Source: Aquimarina atlantica (GTDB taxonomy: Bacteria > Bacteroidota > Bacteroidia > Flavobacteriales > Flavobacteriaceae). From it: a stretch of DNA of 64,000 nt. Both the position numbers and the translations under genes were made by a program. The notes below the pieces were generated by a model. It searched no databases and was not told where the DNA came from. It saw nothing but the letters and a program-made list of their open reading frames with translations. Shown here one piece after another: positions 7,818-16,823 of this stretch; the first letter of the stretch is position 1, and every line of letters starts with the position of its first letter. The DNA lies in the NCBI RefSeq assembly GCF_000626715.1, contig NZ_AQRA01000010.1, positions 62,001-126,000 on the forward strand. Direction: 5' to 3'.

Positions 7818-9008
7818 TTAATTACTTTGAACAGGTTTTACCTCTCTTAGATCAAAATATCCATTATACCCTTTGACATATACTGCTGCTCGATGGCCAA
7901 ACAATACTATTGCTTCTGATCTGGTTTCTAGTTCATTTTCATAAAAATCTGAGATTACTCGTGTTCCTACCGGGTAAACTTCGTTCCATTGCTCTACAAG
8001 TTTAACAGGATCAGGTAGTTTGTTTTGCTTTGCTACTTTCGTTACTGATTTGTTTTTTTTAATTGGTTTGGTTGTTGTCTTTGAACCGTTGGATATCTCC
8101 TGGGTATGCTTTTTTTGGTCAGCTTCTGTCTTTTCACTGGTCTCTTCCTTAGCCATTTTTGCAAAATCTCTTTTGATATATCCAATCAATTTGGTCAATA
8201 CATCTCCTACTCCAAGTTCTTCAAATTCTATCTCTCCCCGATGCAACAAATATGTCATGCTTTCAGACCATCTTACACTATTGGATAATTGATCTATTAA
8301 GTGTTTACTTACATTACCATGGGAATGAGGTTTCCCGGTAACATTAGCAATTACTTCAATTTTTGGTTTATAGAATCTTGTTTTCTTTACAAATTTTTCA
8401 AATTCGGCAGCTGCTTCTTTCATATAGCGGGAATGAAATGCTCCGCTGGTATTTAAAGGTATAAACATAATATCTGCTTTTTCAAAAAATGGATGTGCCT
8501 TTTCAATATCTTCTTTTAGACCAGAAATGACAATCTGAGAAGAAGCATTTAGGTTAGCAATATCGATAGTTGTTAGGTTTGCATCCTTTAGTATTTCCTG
8601 AATTTTTTCTTCAGAAGAATTTAAAATAGCTGCCATCCCTCCATTTTTAGCCTGGCTCATGAGTTCGCCTCTCTTTTTAACCAGTTTAAGACCGCTTTCA
8701 AAACTAAACACGCCTGCTGCCTGCAATGCATTATATTCTCCCAGGCTATGGCCAGCTAAAAAATCTGGTTGTTTTTCTCCATCCTTAATTTTCTTCTGAT
8801 AAGACAAAGCGTTTACAACATATAACGCCGGTTGAGTATATTGTGTTTGATTCAACTGATCATTAGGATCTTCTAAACAAAGTTCTTTAATAGAATATCC
8901 TAATATTTTATCTGCTTTCTTGGTCAGCGCCGGAAACTCATCAAAAAGTTGTTCTCCCATTCCTTTTCTCTGGGAACCTTGCCCGGGAAACATATATGTT
9001 TTCTTCAT
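7818..9008 (-). CDS. trans-acting malonyl-CoA:ACP acyltransferase with C-terminal extension
   Basis: A 396-aa protein. Residues 1-285 are a FabD/PksC-like AT: FPGQGSQ near 7-13, GHSLGEY with catalytic Ser88, Arg113 in KKRGELM (binds the malonyl carboxylate), and FHSRYM with the catalytic His. This is the probable extender-loading AT for all AT-less modules. Residues of about 286-330 are a charged Lys/Thr-rich linker, and about 335-396 form a compact unknown domain (KLVEQWNEVYPVGTRVISDF to the end) absent from ordinary FabD. The gene lies between the phosphatase-like gene (0-nt gap) and the decarboxylating KS (38-nt gap). Confidence 0.93.
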   Translation of the reverse strand: MKKTYMFPGQGSQRKGMGEQLFDEFPALTKKADKILGYSIKELCLEDPNDQLNQTQYTQPALYVVNALSYQKKIKDGEKQPDFLAGHSLGEYNALQAAGVFSFESGLKLVKKRGELMSQAKNGGMAAILNSSEEKIQEILKDANLTTIDIANLNASSQIVISGLKEDIEKAHPFFEKADIMFIPLNTSGAFHSRYMKEAAAEFEKFVKKTRFYKPKIEVIANVTGKPHSHGNVSKHLIDQLSNSVRWSESMTYLLHRGEIEFEELGVGDVLTKLIGYIKRDFAKMAKEETSEKTEADQKKHTQEISNGSKTTTKPIKKNKSVTKVAKQNKLPDPVKLVEQWNEVYPVGTRVISDFYENELETRSEAIVLFGHRAAVYVKGYNGYFDLREVKPVQSN

Positions 9009-9046
9009 TTTTATCTTGTTTTTTATATAGGTTTATAATCTTAGTT

Positions 9047-10321
9047 TTATCTTCTTTTTAATACGATAGAAGTATTTATTCCGCCAAAGCCAAAAGAATT
9101 ACTCATAGCAACATCAAACTCATAGTCAATAGCCTCGGTACCACAAAACTGCAAATTGTCACAAACTGGCGTTTCCAGGTTTTTATTCGGGTGTAGAAAC
9201 CCCTGTTGCATTTGCGCAACTGTTGCAATGGTCTCTACTACGCCTGCTGAATATAAACAGTGCCCGGTTAACCCTTTAGTAGAGTTTAACCACAAATCAG
9301 AAGTGTGATCTTTAAAAGCTTTGCCAATAGCTTCTGCTTCGGTTTTATCTCCCAGGGGAGAAGAGCTTCCATGGGTATTTATATAATCAACATCTGAAAC
9401 TGATAATCCAGCCTGGTTTAATGCTGAAAGCATCGCCTTTGCCTCACCATCTACATTTGGATTGGCAGCACTATTGCTGTCAAGGCTTAATGCATAACCG
9501 TTGATTTCAGCCAGAAATGAAACACCTCTTTTTTTAGCACTTATTTCAGATTCCAGAACTACGCAGGCACTAGCTTGTCCGTAAATAAAACCTTCATGTT
9601 GTGTATCAAAAGGACGGCAAGCTTTTTCTGGTTGATCCAGATATTGCTTACCTCCCATAGCCCCGATGTTAATAAAACCTTGAATATCCATGGGAGAAAG
9701 GTCAGCAACTACGCCGGTCACTAAACACACATCAACCAAACCTGCACGAACAAGTTGATATCCCTTTATAATACCGACATTCCCCGTGGCAGATGCTCCT
9801 CCCACGGCAAATCCTTCTCCTTTAATATCAAATAACTCACTCAAAACCCCAACTTGATTGGTCTCTAAAAATTCTAGAGCATATCGAGGAGAAAGATATT
9901 CTGGATTTTTCCTGAACTTGGAAATTAAATCATATTGATAATTCTGAGTACTATTTTGTCCTGCAACGATAAGCCCTACTCGTTCTGGTAAAGGTCTATT
10001 ATCATGCAGTCTGGCATTAGACCACGCTTCTAGGGCAGAAACAATAGACGTTTGGATAACAAAAGGAGCTCTCCTACCTAATCGCTTGGCGTGTTGGCAT
10101 TTCTCTTCTGATACATTTTGAAAACGATCTATACTATCAGAAAAAGAAAAGCCTTCTATCTTAGCAGCAATATCAACAGATACTTTTAGTTCCTCTGTAG
10201 CTGGTGTTTTTTTAATACCAGATTTTCCACTCCTTAGGGAGTTACAAAATGTAGAAACATTATTACCTATAGAAGAAACTGTTCCCATGCCGGTAATTCC
10301 AACTTTATTTGTTGTCAACAT
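9047..10321 (-). CDS. decarboxylating ketosynthase of the beta-branching (HCS) cassette, Cys-to-Ser
   Basis: A 424-aa KS fold of the PksF/CurC type. The normal active-site Cys is replaced by Ser177 in AVGGASATGN, while the histidine motifs are kept (INTHGSSSPLGD and STKGLTGHCLY). Family members with this change decarboxylate malonyl-ACP to acetyl-ACP instead of condensing; the acetyl-ACP is the donor for beta-branching by the HMG-synthase-like enzyme. It lies next to its presumed partner, the ACP at 10398-10658, and upstream of the malonyl transferase. Confidence 0.9.
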   Translation of the reverse strand: MLTTNKVGITGMGTVSSIGNNVSTFCNSLRSGKSGIKKTPATEELKVSVDIAAKIEGFSFSDSIDRFQNVSEEKCQHAKRLGRRAPFVIQTSIVSALEAWSNARLHDNRPLPERVGLIVAGQNSTQNYQYDLISKFRKNPEYLSPRYALEFLETNQVGVLSELFDIKGEGFAVGGASATGNVGIIKGYQLVRAGLVDVCLVTGVVADLSPMDIQGFINIGAMGGKQYLDQPEKACRPFDTQHEGFIYGQASACVVLESEISAKKRGVSFLAEINGYALSLDSNSAANPNVDGEAKAMLSALNQAGLSVSDVDYINTHGSSSPLGDKTEAEAIGKAFKDHTSDLWLNSTKGLTGHCLYSAGVVETIATVAQMQQGFLHPNKNLETPVCDNLQFCGTEAIDYEFDVAMSNSFGFGGINTSIVLKRR

Positions 10322-10397
10322 TGTCTATCTCTTTTTAGTCACAAATCAAAATGATTAGATTTGTTTTAAATATTCTTTGGTGATATTATTAACGATA

Positions 10398-10658
10398 TTA
10401 ATTACTTTCAACAGATGCCATATAGTTCTCTGTTAATACATCTACCATACCCTGAATATCACTTACTTGAGCGAAACTCATTAAAGGTATTTTCAGATCT
10501 AATTCTTCCATCGACATGGTAACGACCTCCATCCTATCAATTGAGTTAGCACCCAATTCTCGTAGATTTTTTTCGATGTGAATCTGGTCCGGTTTTATAT
10601 CCGGAAGCACTTCTACAATTACATTTTTTACTACTTCAAAAACATGTTCTTTTGACAT
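10398..10658 (-). CDS. donor acyl carrier protein of the beta-branching cassette (AcpK-like)
   Basis: An 86-aa ACP with Ser39 in LGANSIDRMEVVTMSME, the signature of AcpK-type carriers used by HMG-CoA-synthase cassettes in trans-AT clusters. It would carry malonyl, then acetyl made by the Ser-active-site KS encoded 76 nt downstream, and hand it to the HCS (15122-16381) for aldol addition to the beta-keto chain. High confidence from motif and neighbours. Confidence 0.9.
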   Translation of the reverse strand: MSKEHVFEVVKNVIVEVLPDIKPDQIHIEKNLRELGANSIDRMEVVTMSMEELDLKIPLMSFAQVSDIQGMVDVLTENYMASVESN

Positions 10659-10713
10659 AACTTCTATTATTTATTTAAATATTATACACTTCTTTTTGGT
10701 TTAAGATTTTATT

Positions 10714-11439
10714 TTACTGAAAATCAAAAAAGTTCAACTTATTCTGTCCCTTTCTTAAGCGATATGCAGTAAAATCATTTTTGTTTTTAAATTGCAGATA
10801 TATATTGTTCTTCAATACTTGCGAAAATTTCTGACCAGGGGCCCTGCCATAACTATGACCAGGAAAAATGAGCGTATCTGGAGTAATCCTTTTTTTTAAA
10901 TGTTCAATACTTTCAAACATATTATATGCTCCCTGCACGTCAAAACATAAGCCGCAACCTTCGGCAAATAATGTATCCCCAGAAAACAGACTGTTTCCTA
11001 TTAAATAACACATACTACCAGGAGTATGACCTGGAGTAAATAAAGGTTCTATTTGTATTTGACCAACTGACCATGGGGTTATATTAATGCCCTCTAATCG
11101 TGGAGCATAATAACCAGAATATGCAATTTCTTCATTTGACATCCATATGGGGCAACGATATTTTTCTGCAAGAGGTTTGGCTAAATGAATATGATCAAGA
11201 TGAGAATGTGTAAGTAAAATCCCGCTTAAAACTGTTTCGGTATTCTCCAGGGCCTGCTCTACTTTTCTCATATCCCAGGCGGGGTCTACAATAACAGCCT
11301 GGTTATTAATATGATCAACCACCAAATAGCTATAGTTTACCATAGACATATGAGTCATTCTCAATATAACAACCTGTACTATACCGCTATAACCAGTATC
11401 CGTATACCCAACATTCATGATCAGATTTTCAAATTTCAT
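10714..11439 (-). CDS. metallo-beta-lactamase-fold hydrolase (BaeB/PksB-like)
   Basis: A 241-aa protein with the metal motif THSHLDH (His78, His80, Asp82, His83), FTPGHTPGSM, LFSGDTLF and a later FPGHSYG, as in glyoxalase-II-like enzymes. BaeB/PksB proteins of this family accompany many trans-AT PKSs; they act as thioesterases that clear or edit acyl groups on carrier proteins. It lies 55 nt upstream of the donor ACP gene and directly downstream of two tRNA-Cys genes. The start at 11439 is kept, but a start at an internal Met around residues 28-33 is possible. Confidence 0.87.
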   Translation of the reverse strand: MKFENLIMNVGYTDTGYSGIVQVVILRMTHMSMVNYSYLVVDHINNQAVIVDPAWDMRKVEQALENTETVLSGILLTHSHLDHIHLAKPLAEKYRCPIWMSNEEIAYSGYYAPRLEGINITPWSVGQIQIEPLFTPGHTPGSMCYLIGNSLFSGDTLFAEGCGLCFDVQGAYNMFESIEHLKKRITPDTLIFPGHSYGRAPGQKFSQVLKNNIYLQFKNKNDFTAYRLRKGQNKLNFFDFQ

Positions 11440-11477
11440 TGATGTGTAAATTATTGTACTTTATTTTGTATGTATAG

Positions 11478-11552
11478 AGGCGCCGAGTGGATTCGAACCA
11501 CTGAAATAAAGGTTTTGCGAACCTATCCCTTAGACCACTTGGGTACAGCGCC
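11478..11552 (-). tRNA. tRNA-Cys(GCA)-like, with non-canonical C33
   Basis: A full cloverleaf of 75 nt: 7-bp acceptor (one G-U), 3-bp D stem, T arm AGTGG/CCACT with loop TTCGAAT, and T at position 73, a cysteine identity base. The anticodon loop reads TCGCAAA, so anticodon GCA is preceded by C33 rather than the near-universal U33, and the top pair of the anticodon stem is T-T. It is a diverged copy of the tRNA at 11609-11683 but has a compensated C-G pair at 3-70 where that copy has T-A. Confidence 0.75.
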
Positions 11553-11608
11553 ATTCGTATTAGTCAGAGTCTAGAACTTCAAAACGTACAGATAAAAATG
11601 CTCTAAAG

Positions 11609-11683
11609 AGGTGCAGAGTGGATTCGAACCACTGAAATAAAGGTTTTGCAGACCTTCCCCTTAATCCACTTGGGTACAGCACC
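11609..11683 (-). tRNA. tRNA-Cys (GCA)
   Basis: A 75-nt cloverleaf with anticodon loop CTGCAAA (normal U33, anticodon GCA), a 5-bp anticodon stem AAGGT/ACCTT, T arm AGTGG/CCACT, and T73. One acceptor pair (6-67) is T-T. This is the normal-looking member of the tandem pair and is followed, 56 nt downstream, by the second copy. Confidence 0.88.
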
Positions 11684-11750
11684 TTTTTTATTGTTCTTTA
11701 TAAAATACGTTCCATCAATACCTCTGAAAAATGTTTATTACAGTAGATTA

Positions 11751-12701
11751 CTAACATAAACTGGTTCTTACCTTTTGAATAACATTGAGATCACTTCCGA
11801 ATTGATTTATCATTTGTAATGAAATAGAATCTGAACCTGAAGGAAGTATATATTTAACAAAGGTTGATAAAGTTCCGCTAGGTCCCATGTCTATAAAAAT
11901 ATAATCTCCAGTTTCTAGTATTCTTTGTACAGTTTGCTCAAAATTAACAGGGTAACGAATAGCTTTCCATACATAATCCCCATTCGGTTCCCGGACTGTT
12001 CCTGATTGTAATGACGATATCATCGGGATTTTGGGAGAGACTACCTTAATATCCTTGAAAATGTATGTATACGCTTCTTCAATTGGATCTATAAGCTCAG
12101 TATGAAACCCATATTTAACCGGTAATATTTGTGATATAATGTTTTCTTTATTTAAGTTTTGATGAAGGTTTTGTATGGCATGAGGCAAACCACTTACAAC
12201 AAAGTTCTCTTGAAAATTCCCTGCTGTAAACCAACAGTTATGAAAAAGATCTGGGTAGCGGGTCATTATTGATTTTGATCCCATAATAGCCAACATACCT
12301 GCTGGTTGAGTTCTTTTATGAGTAAGCTTGGCTATATCCACCGATATTCTTATTCCATCTTCTAGAGAAATGGCCCCCGAAACAACGGCTGCATGAAGCT
12401 CCCCCATGCTATATCCCAAAAGAAAATCTGGCTGGATACCCATTTCTTTCAGTACTCTGAACATACTATACTGAACACTCAATATCGCAGGGTTCGTATA
12501 AAGAATATTGTCAAAAGGCTCACTCTTTCTTTTTCCATTATATAAAACATCAACCAAAGAGGTTTTTAGTAACGGAAAAATCATTTCATCGCAATGATCC
12601 ATCCAATATCTGAATTGTTCATTATGTTCATAGAGTTCTTTACCCATTTTGTAATATTGAGAACCCTGTCCAGAGAACATACATATAATCTGTTTATTCA
12701 T
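11751..12701 (-). CDS. trans-acting acyltransferase-fold protein, probable acyl hydrolase (PedC-like)
   Basis: A 316-aa AT-fold protein: FSGQGSQYYKMG near 9-20, GYSMGE with Ser98, and FHTELID with the catalytic His. The Arg that holds the malonyl carboxylate (Arg113 in the other AT) is replaced: the same offset from the nucleophile gives Ile123 (RISVDIAKLT). Loss of this Arg is characteristic of the acyl-hydrolase branch that removes stalled short acyl chains from ACPs. I therefore favour editing hydrolase over extender-loading AT. It is encoded upstream of the tRNA pair. Confidence 0.85.
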   Translation of the reverse strand: MNKQIICMFSGQGSQYYKMGKELYEHNEQFRYWMDHCDEMIFPLLKTSLVDVLYNGKRKSEPFDNILYTNPAILSVQYSMFRVLKEMGIQPDFLLGYSMGELHAAVVSGAISLEDGIRISVDIAKLTHKRTQPAGMLAIMGSKSIMTRYPDLFHNCWFTAGNFQENFVVSGLPHAIQNLHQNLNKENIISQILPVKYGFHTELIDPIEEAYTYIFKDIKVVSPKIPMISSLQSGTVREPNGDYVWKAIRYPVNFEQTVQRILETGDYIFIDMGPSGTLSTFVKYILPSGSDSISLQMINQFGSDLNVIQKVRTSLC

Positions 12702-12878
12702 TTGATTTTTTTTATTTTTAAGACAGGGTTTTCTAACCCTTTACATATTCTTACAACTGATACTAGTAGAAAATCTGAAAAACCTTATAATTACTTGGTT
12801 AGGTATTTTACTTCTACAATGCCTTAGTTTTTCTTTTATTTATAGATAAGAAAGCCTCATGTAGTATGTGCTTAACAA

Positions 12879-14231
12879 TTAAAGTTGATATAAAACCCTA
12901 AAAGCAATTTGTTTTTGATTACGATACGGGTAAAAACCACTTCTATTATCGTCTACTATTGGAATGAGTGCATCAAAATTTAAGGTGATATGGTCATTCC
13001 AATTGTAAGAAGCTGATAACACATTAAAAAAATTAGTATAAGGTCCATTATACATAGAGGCCCAACTAAAAGACAAATCATTTTTCATTAGTTGTTTACT
13101 TAAGGCCATCAGGAATGTGTAGTTATTTCTAGGCATTCCCTGAATTTGGTCGGACCAGTCCATAATATGATAATTTACAGCTTCCATACTTAATGTAAAA
13201 GTACTGTTGGGAGAATAATCAACACCAAGTGAAGCATCCAGAGCATTTTTCTTTACAATCTGAAATGATGCATCATTATATGCTTTTCGGGATTTTAAAG
13301 CTACTTCGCCTCTAACGAGTAAATTACTAATTGCTCGATTTAGAGTAATACCAGCCATAAAAAACCGCTGTTTACTTTTGGCAATAAGATCAGGAGTGAC
13401 CATTCGTAACGCATATTGATTATCTATCAGACTGGCTGCCATAATACTAACATCACTTTTCCCATAGGTTTTTCTCCATCGCAAACCATACTCAAAAAAA
13501 TTTCCCTTCTGTTTTTCCTTTAAATACTCAACTCTTCCGTCAAAAGGATTGTAATAATACCCTGTTCCTTTTCTAGGTTGTTCATTAAATTCGGGATACG
13601 GTACAAAAAATGCACTCCAATATCCAAGTGATGAATATTGATCTACTGTTATCATAGGCTGTCCAATCCTAAGGTCATCCATATTGAGGCTTAATGGTTC
13701 CCGGTAATCCAAACGGCCTATTTCATTAGTAACAATTGCATAATCTGATTCTCCCCATACAACTATCTGAATTCCCGCCTTAATACTTGTTTCATTAAAA
13801 CTAGTTTGTAAATAAGCTTCTCTGGTTCTTCCTTCAAATGCTATGTCCTTATTATCCCTAATTCTATGATCATTTTTGAGAAAAGTAAACATCTTTGTAT
13901 CTATATGAAGTGAAAGGTAATCCATAAAAGATTTGGAATATTCTAGCCGAAATGAAAGCCGGTTATTCATAATTTTATCCGGTTTTTCGACTTTATAAGT
14001 AAACCCATATTGTATCCCCAAACGCATTGCACTAAACATATCTGAAACCCATGAAGTAGCGTCTTTTTTTTCTTCAATCAAAGTAGATTCCATATCAATG
14101 ATATCAAAATCCTCACTGTCAATTATGCTATCATTTTCTATGGGAACCTGACCATAAACATATGTAATACTTATAAATGAGATGATAATACTAATTACAA
14201 TATTATTGGCGAAGTTGGAGCAGTTCTTCAT
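12879..14231 (-). CDS. DUF1302-like outer-membrane beta-barrel
   Basis: A 450-aa protein with an N-terminal signal peptide of about 28 residues ending VYGQ. Alternating amphipathic strands follow, with an aromatic C-terminus (IAFRVLYQL). The segment KAGIQIVVWGESDYAIVTNE and a following YREPLSL match the DUF1302 pattern (GrQ.v.WGe). DUF1302 proteins occur beside lipid or RND-type export systems. Here the gene sits between ECH1 and the acyl hydrolase, inside the PKS accessory genes, so an outer-membrane path for the product or a lipid is plausible but unproven. Confidence 0.7.
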   Translation of the reverse strand: MKNCSNFANNIVISIIISFISITYVYGQVPIENDSIIDSEDFDIIDMESTLIEEKKDATSWVSDMFSAMRLGIQYGFTYKVEKPDKIMNNRLSFRLEYSKSFMDYLSLHIDTKMFTFLKNDHRIRDNKDIAFEGRTREAYLQTSFNETSIKAGIQIVVWGESDYAIVTNEIGRLDYREPLSLNMDDLRIGQPMITVDQYSSLGYWSAFFVPYPEFNEQPRKGTGYYYNPFDGRVEYLKEKQKGNFFEYGLRWRKTYGKSDVSIMAASLIDNQYALRMVTPDLIAKSKQRFFMAGITLNRAISNLLVRGEVALKSRKAYNDASFQIVKKNALDASLGVDYSPNSTFTLSMEAVNYHIMDWSDQIQGMPRNNYTFLMALSKQLMKNDLSFSWASMYNGPYTNFFNVLSASYNWNDHITLNFDALIPIVDDNRSGFYPYRNQKQIAFRVLYQL

Positions 14232-14348
14232 ACTTCTCTCTAAAAAAATAAATTAATAATGATTTGGTTTTTAAAAGGTTCAAACAATACAGGTTTCCTA
14301 CTTACATGGGCTATCCATATTGGGTATTATCCCCTTAGACATTTATCC

Positions 14349-15134
14349 TTATTCCCAGGGAAATTGCCCAGTTTTCACAAATCTTGTGATTTTATTCAGG
14401 TTGCTTTCATCAGAAAACACTTCAATATTTGCTGCGAGAGCATGTGATTTGGAAGCATCTGGAAAATCATTCAATTTATTCAGGTAATTTTTATAACTGG
14501 TGATTCCTTCTTTAGAAAGTAGACGTAATCGTAATAAATGTTTTCTCAACAGATTTTTACTATTCTGGTCATATGCATCTACCAATCCCCAGTCATATGC
14601 TTCTTTTGCTAATATGGGTTGAGTCATTAATGTCATATAATGTGCTTTTGAGAATCCTATTCGACGGATCAGAAAAGGTAAAACACATGCAGGCATTAGT
14701 CCGAAAAGAAGTTCTGATAAACTAAAAACGGCTTTCTCTTCACAGAGTACTATATCGCAAGCAGCCACAAAACCCATTCCTCCAGCATTAGCCTTTCCTC
14801 TAACGTGCGCAATAGTAATATATGGGCCCGAGGACAGTTTTTGCCATAGATTATACATTTGTTCTGGATTTTGCTCCTCGTGCTGGGTTCCGTTTTCAAA
14901 GCTTTGTTGGATCCCTTTGAAATCTGCACCAAAACAAAATACTTTAGAAGAACCTTCGACAACTACAATTTTTGCCAACTCTTCACACAGATCGAGTGCA
15001 TTTGTAAACTCTTCGATCAATGTATTATTAATTGCATTTTTAGCTTCTGGACGATCGATTTGAATAAAACAAATATCTCCTTCAAATCTGGTTTTTATAG
15101 TCTCGTATGATGTTACATTACTTATGATATCCAT
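14349..15134 (-). CDS. enoyl-CoA hydratase-like dehydratase ECH1 (PksH-like)
   Basis: A 261-aa crotonase: RPEAKNAINN near 29-38, FCFGADF (ECH1-type second motif) near 65-72, RGKANAGGMGFVAACDIV (oxyanion hole) near 110-127, and FGLMPACVLPFLIRRIG. In beta-branching, ECH1 dehydrates the HMG-like intermediate made by HCS to a glutaconyl chain. Its ORF overlaps the end of the HCS gene by 13 nt, so the pair is coupled. No separate ECH2 gene is in the window; ECH2 domains lie inside two PKS proteins. Confidence 0.92.
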   Translation of the reverse strand: MDIISNVTSYETIKTRFEGDICFIQIDRPEAKNAINNTLIEEFTNALDLCEELAKIVVVEGSSKVFCFGADFKGIQQSFENGTQHEEQNPEQMYNLWQKLSSGPYITIAHVRGKANAGGMGFVAACDIVLCEEKAVFSLSELLFGLMPACVLPFLIRRIGFSKAHYMTLMTQPILAKEAYDWGLVDAYDQNSKNLLRKHLLRLRLLSKEGITSYKNYLNKLNDFPDASKSHALAANIEVFSDESNLNKITRFVKTGQFPWE

Positions 15135-16381
15135 TCGTATTCTCTTTTAAATTCTTTAATCTCTTTTAAAAAAAGTGTTTCTCTATCAAGTGTTTTTCTG
15201 GCTTGAGAAATAAAATCGGTGTCCAGTGTTACATTACGGGTACCAAATTTTACTGCATTGCTCCCTACCAATAAATTTTCGTATTCATCCATTGTTAGTT
15301 CATACCTTTTATCAAATTGCTCTTTGATCTTAAATTTCTGTATACTTTCTTTGCTTTTTTCACCTACGATACCACTAAAAAACTCAGAACAACAGCCAGA
15401 CCCATAAGAAAAACATCCTACTCTTTGTGGTGCATCAAAACTACCATTCTCAATCGTACTAGCGAGTGACATCATAGCTGTCGCTCCCATAATATTACCG
15501 ATACGCTGACAGTAGATCAACCCGGGAACTACTCGATTCTCAAAATCTGTTTCTATATCCTTAGGCTTTGCTTTCACTGCTTTACGCATTAAATTACGAT
15601 GTGCTCCTTTGACCATTCCTCCAAAAGGAGTATGAAATGCCAGGTAGCTAAAAGTCTTGGCATAATCTGCCTCTGGAACACGTTTTTGGTATTCATAAAA
15701 AGAATTCTCACAACAGTCTAAATAAGAAAGTAATGACAGGTCAGAATCTCCTGCTTCACCATCTGAAGTAGGTCTACAGGTATCCATAACCTGATAACCA
15801 TAATAACCGTTAGCTCCGATATCCACCTGAAACACATAAGGTTTCTCACTAACCAGCATAGCGACTGCTCCTGCTCCTCCGCTAGGTTCTGCGAATGACC
15901 ATTCCATGGTGAGTGCATCTCCACCTTCTTCTATCATAAAGCGGGATACATCTGTGGCAATTACCAGAGCTTTTGCCCCAGGTGAAGTTTGGGATAAAAT
16001 AAAATTGATCGCCATTTGAAAACCAGCTACTCCCGAATAGCATGCATTTTTTAATTCAAACAAACGACAATTACGATTTAAGCCTAAAATTTCATGAAAA
16101 TAAGTACTCATTGATTTCCCAAAATCAAAGGAAGATTCTGTACATGAAATGACCAGTTCGATTCTATCTTTTTCTTCTGGACTAAGAGCATCAATAAGAG
16201 GCTTAGCAGCATTTACTCCAAAAGTGACTGGATCCTCATATGGTAATGCCACCGTTTTCTCTTTCATAAGAAGATTTTTAAAACGAGAAGTATCTAATTT
16301 ACGATATTCTGCAAGCTTTTCTACATCCAAAAATGTTGTGCCTCCGAAGACATTCATTGCTTCAATTCCTGCTATACGCAT
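15122..16381 (-). CDS. HMG-CoA-synthase-like enzyme for beta-branching (HCS, PksG-like)
   Basis: A 419-aa protein with the catalytic set of the family: Glu82 in SCTESSFDFG, Cys114 in KNACYSGVAG, and the His of FHTPFGGMVKGAH. It adds the acetyl group from the donor ACP to the beta-ketone of a chain on a branching ACP. The acceptors are expected to be the two tandem-ACP modules. It is preceded by a 442-nt intergenic region and so may start its own transcript. Confidence 0.94.
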   Translation of the reverse strand: MRIAGIEAMNVFGGTTFLDVEKLAEYRKLDTSRFKNLLMKEKTVALPYEDPVTFGVNAAKPLIDALSPEEKDRIELVISCTESSFDFGKSMSTYFHEILGLNRNCRLFELKNACYSGVAGFQMAINFILSQTSPGAKALVIATDVSRFMIEEGGDALTMEWSFAEPSGGAGAVAMLVSEKPYVFQVDIGANGYYGYQVMDTCRPTSDGEAGDSDLSLLSYLDCCENSFYEYQKRVPEADYAKTFSYLAFHTPFGGMVKGAHRNLMRKAVKAKPKDIETDFENRVVPGLIYCQRIGNIMGATAMMSLASTIENGSFDAPQRVGCFSYGSGCCSEFFSGIVGEKSKESIQKFKIKEQFDKRYELTMDEYENLLVGSNAVKFGTRNVTLDTDFISQARKTLDRETLFLKEIKEFKREYEWIS

Positions 16382-16823
16382 ATGTTTTTCTATTATAAAT
16401 GGTTAAAAATTAAGTTTTTGTGTGATTGGCATACGAATCTTTTGAGTATACCAGAGTAAGCTACATTACCTGTATCTTAGTTTTTGATTATACTGTGTGT
16501 TGGTAATATTTGATTTATGATAGGTCATCAATCATTATTTGATCAATAGAACATTGAGTCTCGATTATCAAGTATTCAATCAAGATCAATTATTTTTCCT
16601 GATGCCTATCCTGAATATTGAATTGCTGACTTGATGATCTGATATGAATAAGATCATCCGGATATGTATACAAAATCCTACCTCAGCCTATCTAATGAAA
16701 TTCTTGTAAATAAAATTTGAATCCTAGGAATTCTCCAAAACCAGATTGATTATGTTTTGGGATAAGATTATTATTTCCTATTCATAGACATTAATGTATA
16801 TATAGTGTAGTTCATCCTAACTA
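16382..16823. other. 442-nt intergenic region before the HCS gene
   Basis: No gene is visible. It contains several TATTC/GATCA repeats and an inverted repeat at 16633-16658. It separates the sulfur-enzyme block from the HCS/ECH1 block and is the longest non-coding gap within the cluster, hence the best place for an internal promoter. I could not find a clean TAnnTTTG/TTG pair on the minus strand. Confidence 0.5.
16633..16658. promoter_or_regulatory. inverted repeat in the HCS upstream region
   Basis: GATGATCT at 16633-16640 and AGATCATC at 16651-16658 form an 8-bp dyad with a 10-nt spacer. There is no T tract on either side, so it is not a terminator. It could be an operator about 250 nt before the HCS start. 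Function unknown. Confidence 0.3.
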
